From Atrina japonica (Eukaryota > Mollusca > Bivalvia > Pterioida > Pinnidae), in assembly GCA_030159075.1 (NCBI GenBank), contig BROG01000477.1, positions 248,001-312,000 on the forward strand: a stretch of DNA of 64,000 nucleotides, written 5' to 3'. The translations under genes and the position numbers were made by a program. The notes under the pieces are model-generated. The model saw only the letters and a program-made list of their open reading frames with translations. It did not search any database and was not told the DNA's origin. Shown here in pieces: positions 24,101-36,900 of this stretch; position 1 is the stretch's first letter, and the number at the start of each line of letters is the position of its first letter.

Positions 24101-27100
24101 ATTCTTCAACTTCCGTGATGAAATCCCAATCAATTTTTACCATTCTTGTTTCGAAATCTACAATAAAGAAAATAAAAATTAATACATTCTTTTTCTGAAT
24201 CTACATTTCAGCTTACATACGACTGGAAATCCCTATTTTATGTATCAACTGACCACATATTTTAATTACATAATATGAGCCACTAAGCACCATATTTACA
24301 AGACACTTGTAAACCTAAGATTTATTGTTACCAAAAATCTTCTTTTTTTTAAGAAACAGTCTACAAAAATTAGATTTTTGTTTTAAAGATGTTTTATAAA
24401 ACTTGATGGGGCCTCCTTGGCTAGAGCATCGCACTTTAAACCATGAAGTCTGTCACTTCTGGTCATGGCAGGTTCGAGACCCAATGGAACCTAAGCTGAT
24501 TTTATGAGGAAGTTTGCTAGTTTACTTGCGGAAGGCTGGTGGTATCTTTCCAGATACATTGTAACCAGGTTCTCTCATCCCCCATTAAAACTGGCCACCA
24601 CCACATAACTGAAAAATTGCTGAGTGTGGCATAAAACACTAATTAATAATATCAACATTTTCAGTTTTACAGCAGTGGTCTGTTATTGGAGGTACAAGAG
24701 AACACCTGAATATGATGTAACTGATAAAAGGTTGAAGACCTTCTGTTAGTAAACTGGCAAATTTCCTCACAAAATCAGTTTAGGATCCTGGAGGTTCAAA
24801 TTCATGATGACTGAAGGATGTGAGACTTTGTGATTTTAAATGAGATGCTCTGACCACCCTTCCATGAAAACCCACAAGACTCTGACTCAGAAAATGATAT
24901 TTCTGTGATCTAAGAAATCCAGATATTTTTGTGATTTGTGTTAATACTTCATTGAAAAGAATTCCTTAAAATGTTATATTAACTCATCAACCCCTAAAAA
25001 ACAATGGACTCTTCTGTAAGTCAATAACTTAGACCAGTCCAAATGTGTGTTTAGGGGTAAATGGGTTGTAACAAATACTGTAAATAACAATATGCATCAA
25101 AACAAGACCCACAGAAAGTCAATATTAGGACACATTTCATCAAGATAACAGAGAGTAGGAATGTGGGTGTGTGTACACATGATTTTTACAAGGTGAGGTA
25201 ACACGTCACCTGTTTATTTTTAGATCAATTTCAAGATGGCGGATTTCCTAACAACTACAATTTTCAATTAATCAGTAATCTTCTCATCTACTGTAAATTG
25301 ATGTTCTGTAAAATTCATTTAGGATGATACTCAACTCTACTAACACTATTTAACAGTATTAGCTCTTTTTTTTCTCAAAATTTGTTTCCCTTTTTACTAC
25401 TTAGATTGATATACAATAGCAAAATAAAAAGATAAACACAGACATAAAAAATCTGAAATTCCTATATATTATATAAAAATTTCTTGAGAGACCCAGGTTG
25501 GGGACTTTTTCAATGGCAATTGATTAACTAAACCTTACTATATGTATATGAATACCACACTGGACCTGCTATATAGAGATATTAGATTTTTTATGTCTGT
25601 GTATAGCTCTTAGCTGTTATTGTACATCAAGTGCACGTAGTAAAAGTAGAAAAAGTCGAAATATGTTTTTGGTACACAGATCTAATGCCCTTTAACGAAT
25701 GTGATTTATGAAGTGGCAAATGATTTTTCATTTTCTGTCAGTTGTTCTAGAGCCGGCCTTGCTTAGTCGGTAGCGCACTCTACTCTGGATCGTGAGCTCA
25801 TGAGTTTGAGTCCCGCTGGCAACAGGTTGGTTTCCTGTCTTTCGGATGAGACAGAGGTCCCGTTTCACAGTAGGTGTCCGAACGTTAAAGAACCCTCACT
25901 GCTCAATGGCCGTAAGTGCCAAGCATAGGCCAAAATTTGAAGACCTTCACCGTCATTTGGTGATGTCTCCATATGAGTGAAATATTCTTGAGTGGGACGT
26001 TAAAACAACAATAAACAAATAATAAATCAGTTGTTCTAATAATAGAGAAGGGGGTAAACAATGTAATATGCAGATAGTATAACTGTTGCATCAATGAAAA
26101 CTTGAGTAAAATCATATATACCAGTGTTCAAAGGCACAACCAGGTAACCTAGATCAGAGTTGTCAGGTAAAAATTCCATTGGATCTTTTTCCAACCTGAG
26201 GACATTGGTGAAAACAAACTGATGAAATTTCCGCAACCTGATCAGTTGTTCCGTAGATACAGCAATGTCTTCGTAGACCATGGAGACGGAAACAGTAACT
26301 TCACCAGACCTTGTGTATACAGGAAAGCTGGGAATCTGAAATGATGAGAAAAATGTTAAGATACACAAGAGGATTCAACAATTCTTCTCATTTGATTTTG
26401 ATCTTAAATAGTATTTTATGCCACACTTAACAGTTTTTCAGTTATATGGTGGTGGCCAGTTTTTAATGGTGTAGAGAATCTGGTAATAATTTACCTGGGA
26501 AAAGACCCCCAGCCTTCTGCAAGTAAACTGTCAAATTTTCTCACAAAAATCAGCTTAAGTTTCAGCATGGCCTGACATACGCTGACCAGAAGTGAGACAC
26601 TTTATAGTTTAAAGTGGAATTTAACCACTTGCCTGCCCCCCTCCCCCACACACACACAATTGTACCAGTTCAGTTTACAGGCATGCGAGTTATTAAGCAC
26701 TTGTTGGAGGAGACAGATTAAAATAAATAGACTAAAAAATACATTGAAAAATAATATTACAAAAATATTACGAGAGAGAAAACTTAAAAAAGGAATGTTT
26801 TGTTTTTTCCAATCCCTTTCAGATTCTAAACAACAAATATATACATGTAATACTATATACACACATGCAATCAACTTTCCTACAAGTTAATTTCACATTT
26901 TTTCTACAACAAATGACAATTTAATTTTGAATAGCATTTTATGCCACAATCAACAATTTTTCAAGCACTATCAAATGACAATTCAAAATCACATCAGTAC
27001 AGCATTTCTTAATATTCATTCTTTTGTGTCAGAGGTAAGTTGTCCTAGAGCAGGCTTTGTGATAACAATATCATAAAATCAGCCGCATCAATTTCAAACA

Positions 27101-27907
27101 TTCCCTATAACTGATAGTTTTCATCCAAGATACTTGGCGGTCATTCCAAGGGGAAAACACCAACTAAAAATGACATTGTGAGGCAAGGTTATTTTAAATA
27201 AATGGATATCATTACCTGTAATAGAGCAAGACTTGTCAGAAGACATCAAAGCTCGCCAAAACTGGTGTAAATTTCAAAATAGATATTTGACCCACAGCTG
27301 TCAGGTTTTAAGGTCACAAGGTCAAAAGGCAAGGTACAAAATGAAGGCTCTAGTCATAAGAAATATAGTGTACACAGGGTTATTTTTGCCTCGTGTATAT
27401 TTTTGCCCTAATGCACTTGCAAACGGTTTGCCCAGACTTTTATCATTAAAAATAGATGACTTTACCATTTTGAATTCGTTGGAAACGTACAGTATTGAAA
27501 ATTGATGTCTTACCAAGGGGATTTCTTTGGAAGTGAGAAGTCCAAAACCTCTAGAACTTTCCTGTGGAGCATAAATTTTCCTGCCTTTGGTATTCTGCTC
27601 ATCTGAGATTGGACGAGTGAGATGCATATTCAGATTATATAAATAACTACTGTCTTCTTTTGGCTGAGTGCCGACTAGCGATGCTGCCAACTACAATGAA
27701 CACGTGCCTGTAGTGTATTTCTTGTGATACGTTAATTTACTGATACTGTGTAGACTAGCTTACATTAATGTCAGGTGGAATTATTGCCAAAATAAAAATT
27801 AGATTAATAAAATAATTAAAATAATAACATGTATTACAATATTTTATAAATTCTGTAAGTTGATGCTGGAAAGTATAGCAATTATAAATTCCAATAAAAA
27901 AATATAA

Positions 27908-27982
<75 letters not shown>

Positions 27983-30900
27983 GCAGGGGTTAAAATTTAT
28001 ATTTATATTTTTTTATTGGAATATATAATTGCTATACTTTCCAGCATCAACTTACAGAATTTATAAATATATATATATTAATTATCATGTACAAAATATT
28101 TTAAGAGATTCTGTGAAAGAGAACTGTTAAGTTAATTAAGAAATCTAAGAAATCCGGTTTTATTTGCGACAATTTTATTTACATGTAATTTCCTGAGATC
28201 ATTTGCTTGTGAAAATAAAATACTCGCTGAATTTTCTAATCTGATACTGAAAGCAAAACTGAAAGGAACAATGCAACAAGGGTTTGATTTATCATCAACG
28301 TAGTTGATGTTACCAGCAATATATAAAGTCTTACATGTATTGTGTATAAAAATAAAACTGTATTTTGTGAGAGAGAGTAGGAATGGATATCATAAGTTCT
28401 CAGTTTTTTTTGTAACCATTTTGTCACAAATGTTTGGTTAAAATCATAAAAAGGAGCTTTTATTCTGTCGAATGCGGATGTAAATGGGTCATTAGGTCAT
28501 ACTATTGTTAGAAGCAGTGATCTGCATTGACAATTCTTTATCACCTATACTGATTCGAATATTAAAAACATTTATTACCTTTGAATTTTAAATTCATTAA
28601 AAATTGAAGCATAACTGAATAAGAAATATATTTTTAATTCAATAAAACATCGTTTCAAAGAAGAACCAAGGCTGAGTGGTTCACAGGGTCATTCTAAAAT
28701 CAGTAATATTTACTGTAAGTTCATATCAGAACACAGATGTAAGGAGGAAAACTTCTGTAATAAAGTATGATTAAAGTATGACAAAATGGGCATTTGTAAT
28801 TATGAAAATATCATCTCAAGAATAAATATAGAGCTGGTGATTCATGAAAATAAAATCCGCATAAATTTCCAGATTTGCAGTACCAGTCTACAGTGCATTG
28901 GGCAAGAAATTTTGGTGTAATTCTGAATATGAAGTCATTACCCTTTTGAAGTAATACTGTTTTCTTTTTGTAGTTCCCGGCCTGGCTTCACCTCCATATT
29001 CCTCACCTTCCCACTCAGATTCATCCTCTTCCTCCACACAAAAGATCTCCTTTCCAACTGGCATCAACTGATCGTCGAGTTCTCCTGCAAAAGAAAGTTT
29101 CATACAGAGATATTCAAACTCAATTTGTTTAAACTCCTAATGTCATGCTTTAGAAAAATAGATAATAGACTTTTGGATGGATAAAAAAAAGTTTGTCAGT
29201 CTATTTATTTGTTTTAATGGTGTTTTTGCAACATTCATTAATTTTTTGTTATATGGTGTACCTAGTTTTTGATGGTGAATGAAAAACCCTGATTACAATG
29301 AGTCCAGAAAAAAAAAGTCCATCCTTAAATAAGCTGGCAAACAAAATCAGCTAGAGTTCCATCATAAAAGTGTGTCTTAGGCCATGTAAAAAAAATATTC
29401 TGGTTCTCCAACAATTAGCCTTCCAAAATGGGCAAGGTAGGTAGGTATTTTATTTTTATTTTTTATTTTCAAATGGGGCAAGGTAGGTAGGTATTTTATT
29501 TTTTTATATTTTTATTTCCAAAAATGACTGACATTTTTACTTGCCGCGTGGCAGTGATTTTTTTATGGAATGTGAAATAAAAATGGTCCGTTGGCGATTT
29601 CATTTTTGCATTGTTTTTACCTGCTTTATGTAATGTTTTACATAAAAGTGTGTTGTCTATACCTTGAAGGCAAGATATAAGACTTTATGTAACAAAAAAT
29701 GTCTTTTATTGAAACCTTCAATAAATTGTAAGAAAAAGTTGTGTGATTGTCTTGTTCACTTGGTTTTAAAACTGAAATATCAACAAAAATATAAAATAGC
29801 TAAAATGTTTTGAAACTACAAGAAAATTAATTGTAAATGCATCATTATAATTATCATCAATTATTATCGTCACTATTTTACAAAGCTGTACAAAATGTAA
29901 CTACAATGTGTCTAAAAATCAATGCAAATTCCAAAATAGCTATTCATTTTTATGCATTTCATAAAAACTTTTATTTATAGTAAGTAATTTTACTTTTATC
30001 ATTCAACTACATTTAATTCTGATTTTAAAACTTTTATACACTATATAGTGTTACATGTATCATCATTTTAACACATCCTGAAATTCAGTTTCATTTAAAA
30101 CCCAACTTCCACTTCCTCCATAAACTGCAAGCAAAAGCAGAAAACACAGATGTGTTCAGTGACATTTTCAGGCATGAGGTAAAGATTTACATGCTGAATT
30201 GTCAATAAAATAATTATTTTAGTTTCTCATTGGGTTTTAGAAATGCATTTTGAACTACAGATAGAAGGAAATGGATCATTTTCGAAACTTATGCCTTTTG
30301 AAATGACTGACATTTTTACTTGCCGCGTGGCAGTGATTTTTTTATGGAATGTGAATAAAATGGTTTCGTTGGCGATTTCTTTTTGCACGCGGTGGTGTCT
30401 GAGAACCAGAAGTATTTTTTTAATTGACCTTACCCGCTTTATGTAACGTTTTACATAAAAGTGTGTCTTACCTGCTTTATGTAATGTTTTACATAAAAGT
30501 GTGTGTCTTACCTGCTTTTTAACAAAAAAGTATGTGTCTTACCTGCTTTGTGTAACGTTTCACATAACTTCAGAGCAACTGCTTTCTTTGCCAACAGTAC
30601 ACTTGGCATTGGAATTCCCTAAATGAATTATAAATCATCAGAATTATAAAAGAAAATTACAGACACAGAACAGTAGTATATGGACGATAGTTATCATAAA
30701 AACATTAATTATCAATTTGCCATAGGTCTATAAAGGCCACTGAAGGGAACAGGCAAAAGTAGCTGTTATAGACAGGGGGTTGTTATAAAGAGATTTATTA
30801 AATACAAAATTTTTAGGCAGGTGCCCTTTATACAGAGGTGGCTTTTAATGCAAGTTTGACTGTACTTAATTAGAATATCAAAACTACAGGGACTTGTAGT

Positions 30901-33900
30901 ATTATAAATAACAATAAGGCCAAAAATTCAACATATTTGATTATATTTATTAACTTTATTTCATAAAGTATGAAGTGCCTTACACATTAAAGCTATTTAC
31001 ACCACACAACTTACTTTGGAATGCAATTTTAAAAATAATGCAATAAAATAAACTTTTTCTGGCAACAAAAAAACTTTTGATAGAAAAAATTAATCAAATT
31101 TTTTTTTTTCAATTTTGTGAAAGAGCATCTTTAAAGTATGAAGAGTGAAACAACAGGTCCTCGTGTTATTTTTTACAACACCAAAAATCCTCTTAACCAG
31201 ATAATTATATTACCTTGACCACACTTTTAAAAGGTGAGTTGATTGGAAGTCGTAATGATGCTTTATACATTGCCTCATCTGATTCATTACATTGGATCCT
31301 GTCTACGGAGCACTTCGGAGTCAAATGAGTGAAAGCATCACTAGGCAGTTTGGCACAGTACCTGTTCAAAAATATGCATCTCAGTAAGTACAGTATCTGT
31401 TCAAAAATATGTATCTCAGTAAGTAGAGTATCTGTTAAAAAATATGTATATCAGTAAGTTAGTACAAATATTCTGGTCAAATTAATAAAATATGAAAAAG
31501 GAAAACTGATCACAGCAGTTGTAAATTGCAATGAAAAATGCTTGATGGGAGGTAAAACAAAAATAAAACCACAAAAAATTTATATGAATAGATAAATAGC
31601 TAAAACAGATAAAAAAGCAAATACCAAAGTTACCTATTAACTAATGCTATCGCAGTATCAGCTGTAACACATGTTGTTGGGTCATCACTATTTGGAATGT
31701 AAGGCTGTAGGTAATTATAGGCAAAGTCATCATCATCCACAAGGTCATCTCTTTGGTTTTCTTCTTGCCATCTTCCAACCAAAACCTACATAAAAATCAC
31801 AGTACATGCATGCATTAATTTGTTTGTTTAATTGGTCTTTAATTTATACACCTCTAGAGACACATTTGGACTGGTCTGTGTCATTGATTTTCAGCAGAGT
31901 CCATTATTTTCAGTGGTAGATGGGATAATATCACACTAATCTATATCATTATAATATGGTGACAGCCATTTTGTTATGATGATGGAGAGAACCTTTAATG
32001 TTTCACTGTACCAATGAAAAGACTGTCATAGAATGATATAGTAACAAAAAGTAGTTGTAAAATTACAGTACCTCTTCAATGCCCTTGAACATGGACAGAT
32101 CTTTTTTGAATGTCTCCAATTTCCTGTTCTCCACCATAATAACATACTCTGAATTCCTTGCTCTTGCCCGACCCTGCAGAAAAAATGTAGTATAAATATA
32201 ACTAACCATATCTGTGAATTAGTGATAACAGGTCTACTACATGTAATACTAGAACAATTACAGTCAAACCTCATTATCTCTAAGTCACTGGGACCAAGCA
32301 AAAAATCAAGATAAACTGGTCTTCGAATTAAAAGGTCTGTCACTAATCAGAATCCTAATTCCTCTCATGAGCATCTCAGTGATTGCCAGAATACTTGTAG
32401 GCCTACAGGCAGATGTATATCATTTGTATCTTATCGTCAGTATATGTGCATACCGATGGCTACAAATACCATGTGCTTTGTCAAACAATATTAAAAGCAA
32501 ATTGAAAAGGAATTAATTATGTTTGAGTATTTATATCTTAATGCACTACTGTATTGGCAAGTAAAATTTTTTGTGAAGATTTTTATTCATTGTACAATGT
32601 ATGTACTAAAAAATGATACAGAAGGCAAATATTTTCAACACAAGTCATATCATCACATAATTATTAAATGATAAAGTAAAATAGTTTAACCTCGAGATAA
32701 CTGTTCACATTCACATTGAAATTCAATGTAAGGACCATCTCTCATTTTCAACTTCAACATTAGCGTTATTTTTTCCCCGACTTTTCTGATCTTGAGTTAT
32801 CAGGTCTTTTTTAATCAAGATATAGAAGGAAAATTGTCGAGGGACTGGCGCTTGATTCTGAGTTAACCAGGTAAATCAAGATTTATTCTGATATCGACAT
32901 AACAAGTTTTGACTGTAAAATGATTTCTAAATTTTAGGGTTACAAAACTACAAATGTGGGGTTTAGTGTGAGTTGAAATTCCAACCTTCAGTATTTTTAT
33001 TCACTAATTTTTTAAAACTGGAATTTACAGTTAAAATCACATTGTGGACGATACATTTGTAAAATGTCCAATATTTACTGATTACATACTTTTGACCGGC
33101 TATATGAGCTATAGTCTTTCGGTGGATCAAACTTCATGATTAGATTACACTTGGGTACATCAATGCCTTCCTCTAAAACACTTGTTGATATTAACAGATT
33201 GACCTCTTGACGACGAAACATTCTCAGTACCTCCTCTTGTTTTTTGTAATTTTTCCCTCCGCCTTTTTTACCACCGATGTTTTTCAATCCCTGACCGGTT
33301 ATGTGGTGGCTTTTGACAAAATAGAGGCATTTGTCCCAGGAACACACTTCCTCTAAAAATTTGTTTAAAGCTAGAGTGACATAACGATGATCAACAAACA
33401 CAATCCCACATAAATATTTATCAGACTCATTTCCTAAAGGATCTAATGGTTTCAGACTTTCTTGTTCCTCAGTTTCTTTTTTCACTGCAATGTGAATAAT
33501 GTTGTTTTTCCTGGACTTTTCCAGATCATCATTGTCATCATCCGAAAGATCCATAGAATCATCATACATGTCCAATTCATCTCCAACCATGTACCTGTCC
33601 AGATCACCGGGACTACTTACTATCATAAAGTCGTAGTCCGGCTGGAATTTGCGTAGATGTTTGACAAGTTCACACACTTTTGGAGAGCTGTATTGCAACA
33701 GCTCTTCCACGTCATAATTTGGAGTAAACAGTTTATCAAATGTCGCTGTGATTAAGCGCAATTGGGTTGAGCAATAATGAAGAAACTTTTTGTGAATTGA
33801 CACTGATTCATGTTTCAGAATTTTTTCAATCTGATTCACAAACATGTTTGCAATACATGAGGCACACCATGGACCAAGAACATATAGTATATTTAAACAC

Positions 33901-36900
33901 TCTGAAAAAACAAAGATGGGTATTTCTTTGGGATCTCTTTCATCGTCGTCTTCCTCCACCAAATTACAGTCATTTAGGAAATCTAGTGCACTGCAGAGGA
34001 TTTCATCTAATACCGACAAAGTCCCCGTGACATCATCGTAGTCATCACATTCAACTACGATTTCTTCTGGACGAATTCCGTACCTCTCCGCTATCACCAA
34101 TGTGGCTGTTTCAGCTTTAGCACTTAATAAGTTTTCAAGTGTTCTAATGGAATTCTCTAAATCTCTGGGATCTCCGCATTTCTGACTCATGAAGGAAGTT
34201 GTCAGACCTAGAATTCTGGGAAGAAATTCAGCTGCTAATGATGAACTTTGAATTTTCTTCATAATCTCAACATAAGGATGATTTTGAAGAATTAAATGAC
34301 AATCTTCCATGACGATGAGATTTATTTGTGAAGCAGTCAAAATGTCTCGCTGGAATATCTCGTTGAAGATATGAGGGACAGTTACGATAATGTGATTTTT
34401 GCAAATGAACTGGTTCCACTGACTGCATGACCAAGATTCTGTTCCCTCTAGACTGGCAAGCTGCGAAACTATTAAATCAGTATAATGCTGCATACTCTGA
34501 GCCCGACTGGAAATGTTATCACCTGTTAAAGTTAAAATTCTGTATTTACATTTAGTCAAATCAGGAAATAAAATGTGTTTGATAAAAAATGCTCTTGATG
34601 TCATACACAACTATTTAAGGTCTAAATATTATCAAATGTTGGCCATAACTGAACTGAACCGAGATCTCATTGTATTGAAACAACATTTCACACTTTATCT
34701 TGGTTAAAATTTGAGGAAAGGAACTAAAGCTAATTTCCTGGACTTTTGAAAATGGGCAAATAAACAAATGCAGAACTGTTTATCCCTTTTCTCCTCTATC
34801 ATGTGTTCGATGTGTGATCGATTGTTAGGCCCATTCTGACTGGTTCAGAAAAAAGTTCCTGAAGCCAATAGAAATTGACGACACAAAGTCACAATATACA
34901 GACCAAATCTGTCAAGGTGTGTGAGTAAGGAGTAGATCAGAAAACCTTGACTTGGGAAGATACCCTAACATATGTATAAAAATAATTTCCAAGCTTAAAG
35001 GTATTTTTTAAGAAATCCTCTTACATTCATCACTTAATTTCAACCCTATTTTACGACCTATAGGTTAATATTCTTTTCTCCTTTAACGACCAAGAAAAAT
35101 CAAAAGAAAGGATAGACGTAAGGATAGACAGACAGTGTAATACACCTACTTCAGGCTCATAGTAGGCCATCATGTGACAGGAATAGCGCAACACAACTGG
35201 GAGAATCAAGTTCGAGGTGTGATAATGTAAAAAAGCACCTTTAAAATACATGGAATAATGATAATGCATAAAATAAACATAACACAAAGACCAGCAAACA
35301 AATATTTTGTACCATTCTTTAGCAAGACTACACTTCTTTTGCCTCCGTTATGTAGTTCTGGTCTTAACTGATGTGACATCTCTCGTATCAGCATAACCGA
35401 TATGAATTTGTTCCCAGAGTTTGACCCCAAGCACACAATAGTGTTTCTTTTAAGTGCTGCATCAAGAAGTTCAACCTGTTAAATACAAAATATATGAAAT
35501 GTATTATTTTAATGCTTGTTTATTGCAGTGAATGATATAAACCCTGATTTAATACTGTATACCTGAAAATTTTCACTCGTTTAATATTTGCTGTTAGATG
35601 AGAGGGCGAATTTTTAAATGAAAGTGAAATTTTCAAACTGAATAACGGAAATACAGATATACGTGATATACAAGAGACTATGGTGATTCAGGGCAAATTT
35701 AAGATGGGGTATATGTATTCTGTTGTAAAATGGCTAATATAACCAGGGTAAAAAATTTCCAGCTATACAGTTTAAAATCGAGATTGACGAAAATCACTTT
35801 TTATTTAAAAAAAGCACACTTGGGACGACATATATTATGTGCACAAATTTCTTTGTCACATGCAAGTTCCCTTTGATATGCTCTACATTTGTGTATCATA
35901 ACTGATGTATAGAGACCTGTATAGTGTCTTTAGACAGCCAATATCATGGACTACACGTCACAACTGAATCTTTGTATCAAAATGGAACCTGTAATTACCA
36001 TATTTGTTTTTACTGACTGGCCTTCCACAACTGGCAAATTTTTTCACAAAATCAGCCTAGATTCCAGCAGGACTTGAACCTGTACTGACAAGAGGTGAGA
36101 GACTTCATGGTTTGAAGTGTGATGGTCAGCCATGGAGTTCCCTTGAGAATATCACAATTTTCTGTAAATAATGTCATACTGTCGTTGGACTCTCTAGATA
36201 TTTTCATATCAGTGATTTAATTGGCTTTTTTCAACACTACCTCCACTCATTTTTGTGGGCAGAAAATATGCATCTTTTTCTTTTAAAAAATGGGAAATTT
36301 CGAACAATGAATAAATTTAACTTAAGCTTGATTTTGAAGTTAAGATAATAATGTATTCCGAATGAAAATTGAATATTTAGTTCAGTGTCATAAGTCAAGA
36401 TCTCAAAAGCACTTTCACAATATAAAAAAATAATATTTTGAATTTTAATGTACTTTTACTACCGAGGTAATCACCAATTGGGAAAATTGTACATCTCATT
36501 TGGGATAATTCTAAGCCATTTTTTTGACAAATTGGGAAACTTTCTCTAGGCGAAATAGCCAAATTTAGAAGGTAATTGAAGGGAAACGATATCACTGTAT
36601 ATATCAGAATCTTGTAATTAATAAAAACTGAGACTAGCCCAACATCGCATTATTGAAGTAATCTGAAGACATGTTTATGAAGGAAACAGATCTAACAAAA
36701 TAAATATGAATTAATACTACAATAAGGTACAAGAGATACAAAAAGTAAGGGTCCACATACAAGTTTCACATACAACTAAACATTAGACAGAGTAAAAACC
36801 AGTTTATTACAAAAACCCAAGGGCCTTCAGTTATGTGCCAGATGGTGTGAAAAGGATAAGCAGGGTTTTCCCTGGGATTTTCAAATGAGGAGTCCATGGA

